Of a stretch of DNA of 64,000 nt, positions 30,458 through 39,641 are shown in pieces. This DNA comes from Micromonospora sp. WMMD812 (GTDB taxonomy: Bacteria > Actinomycetota > Actinomycetes > Mycobacteriales > Micromonosporaceae). The stretch spans positions 3,742,001-3,806,000 of the forward strand of contig NZ_CP114904.1 of NCBI RefSeq assembly GCF_027497215.1, written 5' to 3'. Position 1 is the stretch's first letter; each line of letters starts with the position of its first letter. The notes beneath the pieces are model-generated. The model saw nothing but the letters and a program-made list of their open reading frames with translations, had not been told where the DNA came from and did not search any database. The position numbers were made by a program, and so were the translations under genes.

Positions 30458-31444
30458 TCAGCCGCGGGCCGCCGCGGCGCGCATGTCCCGCTTGAGCTCC
30501 TGCGGCAGCGAGAAGGTGAGCCGCTCGTTGGCGGTGGTGATCTCCTCGACGTCGGCGAAGCCCCGCGCAGCGAGGAACGCCAGCACCTCCTGCACCAGCT
30601 CGTCCGGCACGCTCGCGCCGGAGGTCAGGCCGACCGTGCGCGCCCCCTCCAGCCACGTGTCGTCGATCTCGTGCGCGAAGTCGACCAGGTGACCGGCGCG
30701 GGCGCCGGCGTCCACCGCGACCTCGACCAGCCGCACCGAGTTGGACGAGTTGCGCGAGCCGACGACGATCACCACGTCGCACTCCGGCGCGATCTCCTTG
30801 ACCACGTGCTGCCGGTTGGACGTGGCGTAGCAGATGTCGTCGCTCGGCGGCGACTGGAGCATCGGCAGCCGCTTCTTCAGCCGGGCCACCGTCTCCAGCG
30901 TCTCGTCCACCGAGAGCGTGGTCTGGGAGAGCCAGACCACCTTGTCCGGGTCCCGGACGGTGACGTGGTCGGCGCCCTCCGGGCCGTCGACCAGCTGGAT
31001 GTGCGCGGGGGCCTCACCGGCGGTGCCGATGACCTCCTCGTGTCCCTCGTGGCCGATCAGCAGGATGTCGTAGTCCTCGGCGGCGAACCGCTTCGCCTCC
31101 TGGTGCACCTTGGTGACCAGCGGGCAGGTCGCGTCGATCGCCTTCAGCGAGCGCGCCCGGGCCTGCTCGTAGACCTCCGGTGCCACCCCGTGGGCGGAGA
31201 AGATGACGGTGGCGCCCTCCGGCACCTCCTCGTTCTCCTCCACGAAGATCGCGCCCCGGGCCTCCAGCGTCTGCACCACGTGCTTGTTGTGCACGATCTG
31301 CTTGCGTACGTAGATCGGGGCACCGTAGAGCTTGAGCGCCTCCTCCACGGTCTGCACCGCACGGTCGACGCCCGCACAGTAGCCGCGGGGCTTGGCCAGG
31401 AGCACGCGCTTGCCGGTCTGGGGAGTCGCCTGAGCCTCGGTCAC
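30458..31444 (-). CDS. ispH: 4-hydroxy-3-methylbut-2-enyl diphosphate reductase
   Basis: 328 residues. It performs the last step of the MEP isoprenoid pathway, forming IPP and DMAPP with a [4Fe-4S] cluster. The three cluster cysteines are visible: [26 protein letters not shown] and [11 protein letters not shown]. Substrate residues appear in [12 protein letters not shown] and [14 protein letters not shown] 31444 lies six bases after TACGAT, so the message is leaderless; the in-frame extension to 31627 crosses PAL-5 and is rejected. It is divergent from xseA, the usual actinobacterial pairing. Prenyl enzymes at 48-50 kb use its product. Confidence 0.96.
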   Translation of the reverse strand: MTEAQATPQTGKRVLLAKPRGYCAGVDRAVQTVEEALKLYGAPIYVRKQIVHNKHVVQTLEARGAIFVEENEEVPEGATVIFSAHGVAPEVYEQARARSLKAIDATCPLVTKVHQEAKRFAAEDYDILLIGHEGHEEVIGTAGEAPAHIQLVDGPEGADHVTVRDPDKVVWLSQTTLSVDETLETVARLKKRLPMLQSPPSDDICYATSNRQHVVKEIAPECDVVIVVGSRNSSNSVRLVEVAVDAGARAGHLVDFAHEIDDTWLEGARTVGLTSGASVPDELVQEVLAFLAARGFADVEEITTANERLTFSLPQELKRDMRAAAARG

Positions 31445-31450
31445 CCGCCC

Positions 31451-31456
31451 ATCGTA
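31451..31456 (-). promoter_or_regulatory. Leaderless -10 box of ispH
   Basis: TACGAT read leftward, six bases (GGGCGG) before GTG 31444. Confidence 0.55.
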
Positions 31457-31619
31457 CGTGCCGCGCGGGAACGGGACATCGGCTGCGACCGTCACCACAG
31501 CCACCACCCAGGGCCGACGGAGAGGCGCACCAACAGCGCGCGCCTCCCCCGCCGACCCCCCAAAATCAGACATTCCGCCCCAAGCGCACGCCGCCCCATC
31601 GAGGCCCGACTCCACCCAC

Positions 31620-31677
31620 GTGATCAAGAGGTTTGCGTCAGGAAACGCGCCTCGGGTGACGCAAACTTCTTGATCAC
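31620..31677. repeat. Intergenic palindrome PAL-5 in the divergent ispH-xseA gap
   Basis: 21-bp arms 31620-31640 and 31657-31677 with one mismatch; arm GTGATCAAGAGGTTTGCGTC, the same subfamily as PAL-1. It ends 12 bases before the xseA -10 box, so it covers that promoter's -35 region. Not a terminator position. Confidence 0.9.
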
Positions 31678-31689
31678 CGGCAAGGTCCG

Positions 31690-31695
31690 TAGGGT
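31690..31695 (+). promoter_or_regulatory. Leaderless -10 box of xseA
   Basis: TAGGGT, six bases (GGGCGC) before GTG 31702. The -35 zone overlaps the right arm of PAL-5. Confidence 0.55.
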
Positions 31696-31701
31696 GGGCG
31701 C

Positions 31702-32922
31702 GTGAGCACGGGTGAGGTGGAGCGGAGCACGTCCGAGGAGCCGTGGCCGGTCCGGGTGGTCAGCCAGAAGGTCGGCGCCTGGATCGCCCGCCTCGGCTGG
31801 GTGTGGGTCGACGGGCAGGTGGCGCAGATCAGCCGCCGGCCCGGGGCGAGCACCGTGTTCCTCACCCTGCGCGACCCGTCGGCCGACCTGAGCCTGACCG
31901 TCACCACGAACCGGGACGTCCTCGACACGGGCGCTCCGGAGCTGCGCGAGGGCGCCCGCGTGGTGCTGCACGCGAAGCCGGAGTTCTACGCCGCCCGGGG
32001 CACGCTGAGCCTGCGCGCGGACGAGATCCGCCAAGTGGGCCTCGGTGAGCTGCTGGCCCGGTTGGAGAAGCTGAAGAAGCTGCTCGCCGCGGAAGGGCTC
32101 TTCGACCGGGCCCGCAAGCGCCGGCCGCCGTTCCTGCCCCACCGGATCGGCCTGATCACCGGTCGGGCCTCGGCAGCCGAGCGCGACGTGCTGACCAACG
32201 CCCGGCGCCGCTGGCCGGCCGTCGAGTTCCGGACCGTCAACGTGGCCGTCCAGGGCCCGGGCGCGGTGCCGCAGATCGTCGACGCGCTGAAGGTCCTGGA
32301 CGCGGACCCGACCATCGACGTGATCATCATCGCCCGGGGCGGCGGGAGCATCGAGGACCTGCTTCCCTTCTCCGACGAGGCACTCTGCCGGGCGGTCTTC
32401 GCCTGCCGCACGCCGGTCGTCAGCGCCATCGGTCACGAGACGGACGCCCCGCTGCTCGACTACGTCGCCGACCTACGCGCCTCGACCCCCACCGACGCGG
32501 CCAAGCGGGTCGTCCCCGACCTGGCCGAGGAGGTACGCCTCATCGGCCAGGCCCGGAACCGGCTGGAGCGGGCGGTCCGCAACCTGGTCGACCGCGAGGC
32601 GCACCGGCTCGACGCGCTGCGCTCCCGGCCGGTGCTGGCCCGGCCACAGGTGATGGTGGACCAGCGGGCCACCGACCTGACCGCGCTGCGCCAGCGGGCC
32701 GGACGCTGCCTGGACCATCGGCTGACCGCCGCCGAGGACGAGCTGCGGCACACCCTGGCCCGGCTGCGCGCGCTCTCGCCGGCGGCCACCCTCGACCGGG
32801 GGTACGCGATCGTGCAGCGCGCCGACGGGCATGTGGTGCGCGCGGCGTCCGAGGTGGGCAAGGGCGACCCGCTGCGCGTACGCCTCGCCGACGGTGAGCT
32901 GGCCGCGACGGTGGACGGGTGA
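31702..32922 (+). CDS. xseA: Exodeoxyribonuclease VII large subunit
   Basis: 406 residues. The N-terminal OB-fold ([20 protein letters not shown]) binds single-stranded DNA. The catalytic domain carries [20 protein letters not shown], the glycine motif [19 protein letters not shown] and [20 protein letters not shown], followed by a long coiled coil and a C-terminal segment [12 protein letters not shown]. With the small subunit it degrades single-stranded DNA from both ends in mismatch and damage repair. GTG start, leaderless. The small subunit gene follows after 34 bases. Confidence 0.96.
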   Translation: MSTGEVERSTSEEPWPVRVVSQKVGAWIARLGWVWVDGQVAQISRRPGASTVFLTLRDPSADLSLTVTTNRDVLDTGAPELREGARVVLHAKPEFYAARGTLSLRADEIRQVGLGELLARLEKLKKLLAAEGLFDRARKRRPPFLPHRIGLITGRASAAERDVLTNARRRWPAVEFRTVNVAVQGPGAVPQIVDALKVLDADPTIDVIIIARGGGSIEDLLPFSDEALCRAVFACRTPVVSAIGHETDAPLLDYVADLRASTPTDAAKRVVPDLAEEVRLIGQARNRLERAVRNLVDREAHRLDALRSRPVLARPQVMVDQRATDLTALRQRAGRCLDHRLTAAEDELRHTLARLRALSPAATLDRGYAIVQRADGHVVRAASEVGKGDPLRVRLADGELAATVDG

Positions 32923-32956
32923 GCCGGGCGGACCGGCGTGTGCTGGGATGGAGCCG

Positions 32957-33178
32957 ATGACTGACGAGACGAAGGCCGGGCCGGACGAGCGGCTCAGCTA
33001 CGAGCAGGCGCGCGCCGAACTGGCGTCCGTGGTGGAGCGGCTGGAGGCCGGTGGCACGTCGCTGGAGGAGTCGTTGGCCCTCTGGGAGCGCGGCGAGGCG
33101 CTCGCGGTGATCTGCCAGCGGTGGCTGGACGGCGCCCGGGCCCGCATCGACGCCGCCCGGCAGGAGCAGAGTTCCTGA
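32957..33178 (+). CDS. xseB: Exodeoxyribonuclease VII small subunit
   Basis: 73 residues, the usual size. The conserved helical pattern LSYEQARAELASVVERLEAG and SLEESLALWERGEALAVICQ wraps the coiled coil of the large subunit. ATG 32957 (MTDETKAGPD) is preferred; the ATG at 32948 in the same frame is possible. Same transcript as xseA. Confidence 0.94.
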   Translation: MTDETKAGPDERLSYEQARAELASVVERLEAGGTSLEESLALWERGEALAVICQRWLDGARARIDAARQEQSS

Positions 33179-33184
33179 CCCGCC

Positions 33185-33247
33185 CCGATCAGCGGTGGTG
33201 ATGGGCGATGCGGTGGCACCCATCCCCCACCACGACCGCGTGATCGG
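33185..33247. repeat. Intergenic palindrome PAL-6 between convergent xseB and lipoprotein genes
   Basis: Outer CCGATCA (33185) pairs with TGATCGG (33247); inner GCGGT, GGTG and ATGGG pair with CCCAT, CACC and ACCGC, with bulges. Right arm about 33219-33247. Looser than the others but with the same GATC ends; it may serve as a terminator. Confidence 0.65.
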
Positions 33248-33261
33248 CCTGACGCACCCGG

Positions 33262-34110
33262 TCAGTTGAAGAGGTTGTAGAGCTCCAGCGGGGCCTCGAC
33301 GACCTGGGCGGCCGGCGGCTTCTGCGCGGCAGTGGCGTTGCCGTAGTCGGAGTAGGTGATCCGGACGTCCTGCGCCTTGGCCTGGCCGGCCGCCGGGATC
33401 TGGATCACCAGCTCGCTGAGCCGGCCCTGCGGGTCCAGCTTCGCGGTGAACGGCACCGACTGGCCCTGCGGGCCGAGCGCGGTGATCACGTTGGCGTCCA
33501 TCGAGCCCGCCTCGGCGGCCTTCGACAGGTCGATGGTGCCGCTGTACGCACCCTCGCCGGTCTGCCGGACCTCGGTGATGCCCTGGGTCAGCACCTCGCT
33601 GCCGGCCGGGTCGAGCTTGTCGAAGTCGAAGCCGAGGTTGCGGTTTCCCTTGATCCGGGTCTGGTCGAGGTGCTGGTACTTGCCGAGGTTGAGGTTCTGC
33701 AGGCCGGGCACGCTGCTGGCGGCCTTGCCGCCCAGGTCCACCTTCACCCAGCTGTCCGGGCGGTAGTGGACGACGTCGAGCGTCATCGACAGGTCCGAGG
33801 ACGCGTCGCCGATCGACACCCGCATCTGCGCGCTCTGGCTCGGCTCGTGCACCTGGCCCTCGGCGGTGCTGCCGACACCGGTCATGGTGAACCGGAAGTT
33901 CCCGTCGCGGATCGCCGTGGTGGAAGCGAGCAGGGCCTGCTTCGCGTCGCCGCTGGCCGGCGAGGCGCTACCGGAGGCGGTGGCCGTCGTCGAGGTGGTG
34001 GCGGTCGGCGAGGCGGAGCCGCCCGGGGTGCCGTTGGCGTTGCAGGCCGCGAGACCCGGAGTGAACAACGCGGCGGCCAGCAGGCCGGCGCTGAGTCGTC
34101 GAACATTCAT
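33262..34110 (-). CDS. LppX/LprG-like lipoprotein, copy 1
   Basis: 282 residues. The signal MNVRRLSAGLLAAALFTPGL ends at a LAAC lipobox; a Ser/Thr linker follows. The mature domain (ALLASTTAIRDGNFRFTMTG, KVDLGGKAASSVPGLQ, PFTAKLDPQGRLSELVIQIP) looks like the concave beta-sheet, LolA-like fold of the LppX/LprAFG group, which carries lipids across the envelope. Similarity is judged by eye. GGGAG lies six bases before ATG 34110. It is a clear paralogue of the next gene: both end with TY-DYG-ATAAQKPPA. Confidence 0.78.
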   Translation of the reverse strand: MNVRRLSAGLLAAALFTPGLAACNANGTPGGSASPTATTSTTATASGSASPASGDAKQALLASTTAIRDGNFRFTMTGVGSTAEGQVHEPSQSAQMRVSIGDASSDLSMTLDVVHYRPDSWVKVDLGGKAASSVPGLQNLNLGKYQHLDQTRIKGNRNLGFDFDKLDPAGSEVLTQGITEVRQTGEGAYSGTIDLSKAAEAGSMDANVITALGPQGQSVPFTAKLDPQGRLSELVIQIPAAGQAKAQDVRITYSDYGNATAAQKPPAAQVVEAPLELYNLFN

Positions 34111-34316
34111 CTGTGTCTCCCAAAAGGGTCACCCGACGCAGCTGGCGGCGCCGGAGCCGGGCGGCGCAACGACCCTCGGCTGCGCCGCGCGGTCCCGGTG
34201 GCCGGTTGCCTCGGTGGCTGCCCGACCGGGGTCCGCTCTCCTCCTGTTCCCTGCCGGCGCGCCGCACAATCACCCTGCTGTCCGGTTGCCCCGACCGGGT
34301 GACCCTCGTGGACACA

Positions 34317-34346
34317 CGACGGGGGCGGCCGCAGCCGCCCCCGTCG
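34317..34346 (-). terminator. Hairpin after lipoprotein copy 2
   Basis: Perfect 13-bp arms 34317-34329 and 34334-34346 (core GACGGGGGCGGC) with a CGCA loop, 13 bases past the stop at 34359. It separates the two paralogues, so copy 1 needs its own promoter. Confidence 0.75.
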
Positions 34347-34358
34347 CCGTCGTTCGAC

Positions 34359-35162
34359 CTACTTGAACATCTCGTACGTCTGCTCGGACGCCTCGACGAC
34401 CTTGTCCGCCGGCGGCTTCTGCGCGGCGGTGGCGCTGCCGTAGTCGGCGTAGGTGACCTTGATGTCGTGCGCCTTGGTCTCGCCCGCGGCGGGAACCGAG
34501 ATCACCAGCTCGGTGAGGCGACCCTGCGCGTCCAGCTTCGCGGTGAAGGGCAGGGCCTTGGCCTGCGCGCCGAGCGCCTTAACCTGGTCCGCGTCCAGGG
34601 CGTCGGAGTCGGTCACCGCGGAGGCGTCGAGCTTGCCGCCGTACGCGCCCTCGCCGGTCTTCTGTACGTCGCTGATGCCCTTGAGCAGCGTCGCGCTGTC
34701 GCCCGGGTCCACGTCCTGCATGTTGAGGCTGAGCGCCTCCGCGTCCTTGACCTTGGACTGGTCGAGGTGCTGGTACTTGTCCTTCGTCGCGGCCGCGCCG
34801 GGGATCATGTCACCCAGCTCGCCCAGGTCGAGCTTCACCCAGCTCTCCGGCTCGATGTAGATCAGCTCCATGCCCATGGACGTGCCGGAGCCGTCGTCCA
34901 TCGTCATGGTGACCTGGGCGCTGTTGCTCGGCTTGTGGACCAGGCCCTGACCGGTCATGCCGTCGCCGGCGAGGGTGAAGGTGAAGTTGCCCTTCTCGAG
35001 CTCCTTCGTGGAAGCGAGCAGCGCCTCCTTGGGGTCGGCCGGGACGGCCGCGGCGGGGGAGCCGCCGGCCGCGGGCTCGTCGGTCTTCGAGTTGCAGGCG
35101 GCCATGGCGGGGATGAACAGGGTGGCGGCGACAACGCCGACGCTCCACCGTCGAATGTTCAC
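34359..35162 (-). CDS. LppX/LprG-like lipoprotein, copy 2
   Basis: 267 residues, paralogue of the gene at 33262. The signal MNIRRWSVGVVAATLFIPAM ends at a MAAC lipobox. Shared blocks include KEALLASTKELEKGNFTFTL, ESWVKLDLGELGDMIPG, KYQHLDQSKVKD, RQTGEGAY/QKTGEGAYGG and LPFTAKLDAQGRLTELVISV. The linker is shorter and Ala/Gly-rich. GTG 35162 follows GGAGAAG. The predicted role is envelope lipid binding or transport; no cognate transporter is beside it. The strong hairpin downstream suggests separate transcription from copy 1. Confidence 0.78.
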   Translation of the reverse strand: MNIRRWSVGVVAATLFIPAMAACNSKTDEPAAGGSPAAAVPADPKEALLASTKELEKGNFTFTLAGDGMTGQGLVHKPSNSAQVTMTMDDGSGTSMGMELIYIEPESWVKLDLGELGDMIPGAAATKDKYQHLDQSKVKDAEALSLNMQDVDPGDSATLLKGISDVQKTGEGAYGGKLDASAVTDSDALDADQVKALGAQAKALPFTAKLDAQGRLTELVISVPAAGETKAHDIKVTYADYGSATAAQKPPADKVVEASEQTYEMFK

Positions 35163-35286
35163 GGTCGTCTCTTCTCCAGGTATGACAAGCGCCCGGGCGA
35201 TGAGACCGCCCGGGCATCAGCCGGGGCAGCGTAGCCGACCGGTCGGACATCAACGGGACACGGTCCGTTCACCTGCCATCGGCGGC

Positions 35287-35460
35287 CCGACGTCGCCGCC
35301 CGCCCGACGCTCCCGCCGGCCGACGTCCCGGCCGCCCGACGTCCCGGCCGCCCGACGTCCCGGCCGCCCGACGTCCCGGCCGCCCGACGCCTCCGCCGGT
35401 CCGACGCCTCCGGCGGCCCGACGTCACCGGCGGTCCGATGCCCGCGCCGGCCCGCCGTCC
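35287..35460. repeat. Tandem 16-17-bp repeat array (CGACGTCCCGGCCGCC type)
   Basis: About ten head-to-tail units. The central four (about 35321-35384) are identical 16-mers CGACGTCCCGGCCGCC; the flanking units are 17-mers with substitutions such as CGACGCCTCCGCCGGTC. It fills most of the 322-base gap 35163-35484 between a lipoprotein start and the DUF4245 stop. No open frame of coding character. Confidence 0.9.
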
Positions 35461-35484
35461 CCGGCGTTCCGCTGAGCGCGACGG

Positions 35485-36312
35485 CTAGCTCAGTGCGGCG
35501 GCGAGCTGGCGCAGTTCGGCCTCCCGGGCGTCACCGACCACGATCACCGTCCGGCCTGGCTCCAGCAGCACCAGCGCCTGCTCGTTCTCCCGGGCGGTGT
35601 ACCGCTGCCAGTTCCGCCCGGCCAGGTCGGCCTGGCCCTGTGGCTGCGCGCGGTCGGTCAGCTCGGCCGGCAGCAGCTGCTCGGCCGGGACGTTGCTCTG
35701 CACGAGCTGGGCACCTTGGCCCTCCGGGGTCACGTAGCCGATCCGCAGGTTCGCGCCGCCGTCGACCGACCGGTAGCTGGCGCTGACCGTGCGCCAGCCG
35801 GAACCGAGGTCGGCCGGCTGGCTGACCGGGAAGGCGTTCGCCGCCCGGGCCTGCTCGACGGCGGGCGCCGGGTCGACCGTGTTGGCCTCGTCTCCGCCCA
35901 GGAATCCCCGGTAGAACGCCAGCAGCAGGGCGATCGGGATCAGCAGCACCAGCAGCGAGATCGCCATGTCCTTGGGCGACCGCTCGGACCGGCGCGCGTC
36001 GACCGCGGCCGGCGGCGTCGGCGAGTCCACCGGGGCGCCCGTCGGCGTCGGACCCGGGACGCCCGCCGGCGACAGGCCGCTCGGCGGCTGGCCGGCCGCG
36101 GCCGTCTGCGCCCCCGGCGCGGGCGCGGCCGGCTGCGCTGGCGTTCCGGTCCCGGCCGGTTCGACAAGGGCGGGCTCGCCGTCGACCGGCGGCGGGATGT
36201 CCGGGCCGGTCGAGGAGGGGCTACCGGGCGAGGAGGGGCGACCGGTCGGGGTCGGGCCACTGGTCGGGGTCGGCTCGGCGGGTACGCGGTCGGCAGGCTG
36301 TGCGGGTTCCAC
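35485..36312 (-). CDS. DUF4245 domain-containing membrane protein
   Basis: 275 residues. The first 115 are a Pro/Thr/Gly-rich cytosolic region. Then [20 protein letters not shown] starts a single membrane helix and the extracytoplasmic DUF4245 domain (residues 150-275), which includes [20 protein letters not shown] and ends with an Ala-Ala-Leu-Ser tail. The family is actinobacterial and is normally found beside glpX, as here, where it is divergent. Role unknown. The start GTG 36312 follows GAGAAT by six bases and may be leaderless. Confidence 0.85.
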   Translation of the reverse strand: MEPAQPADRVPAEPTPTSGPTPTGRPSSPGSPSSTGPDIPPPVDGEPALVEPAGTGTPAQPAAPAPGAQTAAAGQPPSGLSPAGVPGPTPTGAPVDSPTPPAAVDARRSERSPKDMAISLLVLLIPIALLLAFYRGFLGGDEANTVDPAPAVEQARAANAFPVSQPADLGSGWRTVSASYRSVDGGANLRIGYVTPEGQGAQLVQSNVPAEQLLPAELTDRAQPQGQADLAGRNWQRYTARENEQALVLLEPGRTVIVVGDAREAELRQLAAALS

Positions 36313-36470
36313 GCCGCCATTCTCGCAGCCGCCCGACCGGCGGTATCCGGGCCATCACCGCCCCGCTCCCGCGCCCGGTCCGCCATCGTGTGAGGATCAG
36401 CGACAAAGCCGGCAGCGCGGGACGTCCCGTGGCGCCGGTCCACCCCGCACCGTCGCGAGGAGGAGCCGTC

Positions 36471-37502
36471 ATGACGAACACCAGGACCCGGATTCCACAG
36501 AATCTGGACCGCAACCTCGCCCTCGACCTGGTCCGGGTCACCGAGGCGGCGGCGATGGCCGCCGGCCGCTGGGTCGGCCGCGGTGACAAGGAGGGCGGCG
36601 ACGGGGCCGCCGTCGACGCCATGCGCAAGCTGATCAACTCGATCCCGATGCGGGGCGTCGTGGTGATCGGCGAGGGCGAGAAGGACAACGCGCCGATGCT
36701 CTTCAACGGTGAGGAGGTCGGTGACGGCACCGGTCCGGAGGTGGACGTCGCGGTCGACCCGATCGACGGCACCACGCTGATGAGCAAGGGCATGCCGAAC
36801 GCCCTGGCGGTGTTGGCGGTCGCGGAGCGGGGCGCGATGTTCGACCCGAGCGCGGTCTTCTACATGGAGAAGCTCGCCGTCGGCCCGCTCTACGCGGACG
36901 TGGTGGACATCAATGCCGGGGTCGCCGACAACCTCCGCCGGATCGCCAAGGTCAAGGGCACCGACATCTCCGAGGTGACGGTCTGCGTCCTCGACCGGCC
37001 CCGCCACAAGGACCTGGTCAACCAGATCCGACGGGCCGGTGCGGGTATCCGGTTCATCTCCGACGGCGACATCGCCGGCGCGATCGCCGCGGCCCGGGGC
37101 GAGTCGGACGTCGACGTGCTGATGGGCATCGGCGGCACCCCGGAGGGGATCACCTCGGCCTGCGCGCTCAAGTGCATGGGCGGTGTGATGCAGGCGAAGC
37201 TCTGGCCCAAGGACGACGAGGAGCGGGAGAAGGCGTTGGCCGCCGGGCACGACCTGGACCGGGTGCTCACCACGGACGACCTGGTCACCGGGGACAACTG
37301 CTTCTTCGTCGCCACCGGCGTCACCTCCGGGGACCTGCTCCGCGGGGTGCGTTACCGGGCGGGCGGCGCATACACCCAGTCCATCGTGATGCGGTCCAAG
37401 AGCGGCACGATCCGGGTGATCGACTCGTACCACCGGCTGGAGAAGCTGGCGCTCTACTCGGCCGTCGACTTCGACGGCCGACCCCTGGCCGAGCAGGAGT
37501 GA
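36471..37502 (+). CDS. glpX: Class II fructose-1,6-bisphosphatase
   Basis: 343 residues. It makes fructose 6-phosphate in gluconeogenesis. Metal and substrate residues: [32 protein letters not shown] (the DPxDGT motif) and [20 protein letters not shown]. Cytosolic, the only FBPase type in most actinomycetes. ATG 36471 follows GAGGAGGAG with good spacing. Its stop overlaps the start of the YdcZ-like transporter gene (GTGA), so the two are coupled. With pckG and eno it forms part of a gluconeogenic set in the window. Confidence 0.96.
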   Translation: MTNTRTRIPQNLDRNLALDLVRVTEAAAMAAGRWVGRGDKEGGDGAAVDAMRKLINSIPMRGVVVIGEGEKDNAPMLFNGEEVGDGTGPEVDVAVDPIDGTTLMSKGMPNALAVLAVAERGAMFDPSAVFYMEKLAVGPLYADVVDINAGVADNLRRIAKVKGTDISEVTVCVLDRPRHKDLVNQIRRAGAGIRFISDGDIAGAIAAARGESDVDVLMGIGGTPEGITSACALKCMGGVMQAKLWPKDDEEREKALAAGHDLDRVLTTDDLVTGDNCFFVATGVTSGDLLRGVRYRAGGAYTQSIVMRSKSGTIRVIDSYHRLEKLALYSAVDFDGRPLAEQE

Positions 37503-38461
37503 GCGCGGGCACCACCGTCCAGGCCACCCTGCCGGCGACCCGCCGGATCGTCGGCGTGGGTCTGGCTAGCGTCTCCGGGGTCGCCGTCGCCGTGCAGTCC
37601 CGGATCAACGGCGAGTTGGGCGTACGCCTCGACGACGGCTTCGCCGCTGCGGTGGTCTCCTTCGGCCTGGGGCTGCTGGTGCTGCTGGCCCTGGTCCCGG
37701 CCACCCCGACGGGGCGCCGGGGCCTGGTCGCCCTCCGCAAGGCGCTCGCCGCCGGCTCCCTGCGGCCGTGGCAGTGCCTGGGCGGTGTGTGCGGCGCGTT
37801 CCTGGTGGCCACCCAGGGGCTCACCATCGGCACGCTCGGGGTGGCCGTGTTCACCGTGGCGGTGGTCGCCGGCCAGTCGGGCAGCAGCCTGGCGGTCGAC
37901 CGGGCGGGCATCGGCCCGACCGGTCGGCAGCCGGTCACCGGCCAGCGGCTCACCGGCGCCGTGCTGACCGTGGTCGCGGTGCTGATCGCCGTCAGCGACC
38001 GGCTCGGCGAGCCGCAGGCGCTGGCGCTGGCGGTGCTGCCGCTGCTGGCCGGGGTGGGCATCGCCTGGCAGCAGGCGGTCAACGGGCGGGTCCGAGCCGC
38101 CGCCGACAGCGCGCTGACCGCCACGTTGGTCAACTTCACCGTCGGTACGGTCGCGCTGCTCGTGGCGCTCGCCGTCGACGTGGCCGTACGCGGCTGGCCG
38201 GCCGGGAGCCTGCCGAGCGAACCCTGGCTCTACCTGGGCGGTCCGATCGGCATCGTGTTCATCGCGATCGCCGCCGCCATCGTGCGTTTCACCGGCGTCC
38301 TGCTGCTCGGGCTGGCCACCATCGCCGGCCAGGTCGTCGGCGCGGTCCTGCTGGACCTCGCCCTGCCGACGGCGGCCTCCCATCCCGGCCCCACCACGCT
38401 GATCGGCGCCGCCCTCACCATGGTCGCCGTGCTCGTCGCCGCCCTCGCGCCCCAGCGCTGA
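37499..38461 (+). CDS. DMT-superfamily transporter, YdcZ/DUF606 type
   Basis: 320 residues with about ten membrane helices arranged as two halves, each resembling the DUF606 (YdcZ) unit; the repeated pattern is seen in [20 protein letters not shown] and [20 protein letters not shown], both with Q-x(3)-NG-x-(V/L). Such proteins are inner-membrane permease-like proteins of unsettled substrate. GTG 37499 overlaps the glpX stop. The tight coupling to glpX is unusual for a transporter and may reflect simple read-through. Confidence 0.83.
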   Translation: MSAGTTVQATLPATRRIVGVGLASVSGVAVAVQSRINGELGVRLDDGFAAAVVSFGLGLLVLLALVPATPTGRRGLVALRKALAAGSLRPWQCLGGVCGAFLVATQGLTIGTLGVAVFTVAVVAGQSGSSLAVDRAGIGPTGRQPVTGQRLTGAVLTVVAVLIAVSDRLGEPQALALAVLPLLAGVGIAWQQAVNGRVRAAADSALTATLVNFTVGTVALLVALAVDVAVRGWPAGSLPSEPWLYLGGPIGIVFIAIAAAIVRFTGVLLLGLATIAGQVVGAVLLDLALPTAASHPGPTTLIGAALTMVAVLVAALAPQR

Positions 38462-38490
38462 GCCCTCCGGCGTTGGAGTGCCCGGCGGTG

Positions 38491-38516
38491 AGCCCCAGGG
38501 CTGAGCAGCCGGGGCT
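38491..38516. terminator. Hairpin between convergent transporter and epimerase genes
   Basis: AGCCCC/GGGGCT (38491-38496, 38511-38516) with inner GGCT/AGCC (38499-38502, 38507-38510), 30 bases after the transporter stop. Confidence 0.5.
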
Positions 38517-38537
38517 GAGCGCTCCGCCGCTTTGCGA

Positions 38538-38574
38538 GCCCGCGCGGAACGGGCCCGCGCGGAACGGGCCCGCG
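38538..38574. repeat. 15-bp tandem repeat (2.5 copies)
   Basis: GCCCGCGCGGAACGG at 38538-38552 and 38553-38567, followed by GCCCGCG. Lies just before the epimerase stop. Confidence 0.8.
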
Positions 38575-38581
38575 ACCATCG

Positions 38582-39502
38582 TCAGCGGCGTAGCCCGGCG
38601 AGGGTCTCGGCGAGCACCTTGTCGAGTGGGGTGGGCTCGATGCCGAACGTCGCGGTCGCCGCGCGGGAGTCGAGCAGGAACGGCCGGTCGAACTGGTAGG
38701 CCACCTCGCGCAACTCCCGGACCAGCGGGCTGAACACGCCACCCAGCCAGAGCACCGGGTAGGGCAGCCGGGACAGCTTCGGCGCCGGCGCGCCGGCCAG
38801 CGTCGCCGCGCGCTCGGCGAGGGCGCGCAGGGAGACCGGGGGTGTACTCGGCACGTGCCAGGGTCGGCCGAGACCGCGCTCGTCACCGGCGGCCGCGACC
38901 AGGGTCCGGGCGACATCGCCCACGTACGTCCAGCTGTGCGGGGCGTCCAGGTCGGCCGGGGCCGTCGCCCGCCGCCCGGCCAGCACCCGGGGCAGCACCA
39001 GCATGACGGCCACCGACTGGGCACCGGCACCGAGGTAGTCGCTGCCGCGCACCTCGGTGACCCGCACCCGGCCGGCGCGGTGCGCCTCCAGGGCGTCGGT
39101 CCACATCCGCACCCGGATCTGGCCCTTGACGCTGCTCGGCCGCAGCGGGGTCGCCTCCGTCATCGGGCCCTCCACCGGCCCGTAGCCGTAGAGGTTGCCC
39201 ACCGTGGCCAGCACCGCCCCGGCCCGCTCGGCGGCGGCCAGGAGCGCGGCGGCGAGCGGCGGCCAGTCGGTCGACCAGCGGTGGTACGGCGGGTTGGCGC
39301 AGTTGTAGAGCACCTCCGCGCCCTCGGCCAGCGTGCCGAGCCGGTCGGCGTCGGTGGCGTCGGCGGCCACCCGCTCCACGGCCGGGTGTTCGGGGCCGGT
39401 GCCGCGCCGGGTCACCAGGCGGACTCGCTCACCCCGCTCGGCGAGCAGAAGAGCGGTGGCGGTGCCGACCGGTCCGGCGCCGACGATCACGTGCAGTGCC
39501 AT
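38582..39502 (-). CDS. NAD-dependent epimerase/dehydratase family protein
   Basis: 306 residues, an extended SDR. The nucleotide-binding motif is VIVGAGPVGTATALL (GxGxxG); a Tyr in NLYGYGPVEGPMTE and a Lys in SSVKGQIRVRMW may make the catalytic pair. The C-terminal part (RLPYPVLWLGGVFSPLVRELRE) binds substrate in this family. Substrate unknown. Divergent from the TetR gene; two TetR boxes flank its consensus promoter, so it is the probable target of that repressor, responding to a small molecule it may detoxify or modify. Confidence 0.82.
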   Translation of the reverse strand: MALHVIVGAGPVGTATALLLAERGERVRLVTRRGTGPEHPAVERVAADATDADRLGTLAEGAEVLYNCANPPYHRWSTDWPPLAAALLAAAERAGAVLATVGNLYGYGPVEGPMTEATPLRPSSVKGQIRVRMWTDALEAHRAGRVRVTEVRGSDYLGAGAQSVAVMLVLPRVLAGRRATAPADLDAPHSWTYVGDVARTLVAAAGDERGLGRPWHVPSTPPVSLRALAERAATLAGAPAPKLSRLPYPVLWLGGVFSPLVRELREVAYQFDRPFLLDSRAATATFGIEPTPLDKVLAETLAGLRR

Positions 39503-39536
39503 GGGAGGTCACCTTTCGACGCAGAGCTTCGTTGCG

Positions 39537-39549
39537 AGAGCACTGCTCT
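39537..39549. promoter_or_regulatory. TetR operator box 1
   Basis: AGAGCACTGCTCT, the centre of a 17-bp perfect palindrome CGAGAGCA-C-TGCTCTCG (39535-39551). It lies just downstream of the predicted epimerase transcription start. Confidence 0.75.
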
Positions 39550-39560
39550 CGACTGACACC

Positions 39561-39589
39561 AGAATGCGGCAGGGCGGCGGCCGTGTCAA
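39561..39589 (-). promoter_or_regulatory. Promoter of the epimerase gene
   Basis: Read leftward: -35 TTGACA (39584-39589, exact consensus), 17-bp spacer, -10 CATTCT (39561-39566). It is flanked by the two TetR boxes. Confidence 0.65.
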
Positions 39590-39601
39590 GAGCACCGCTC
39601 T
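39589..39601. promoter_or_regulatory. TetR operator box 2
   Basis: AGAGCACCGCTCT, one base different from box 1, 52 bp from it centre to centre (about five helical turns). It abuts the -35 of the epimerase promoter and lies 40 bases before the tetR start. Confidence 0.72.
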
Positions 39602-39641
39602 AGTTTTGGACGCGCGCTCTCTCATGTGGCAGAGTGAATCC

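Noticed and set aside
31445..31627. A longer IspH N-terminus
   Set aside because: The extension crosses PAL-5 and the -10 box; the conserved protein starts at 31444.
35287..35460. CRISPR array
   Set aside because: Units are contiguous 16-17-mers with no spacers, and no cas gene is present. The same holds for 27604 and 63369.
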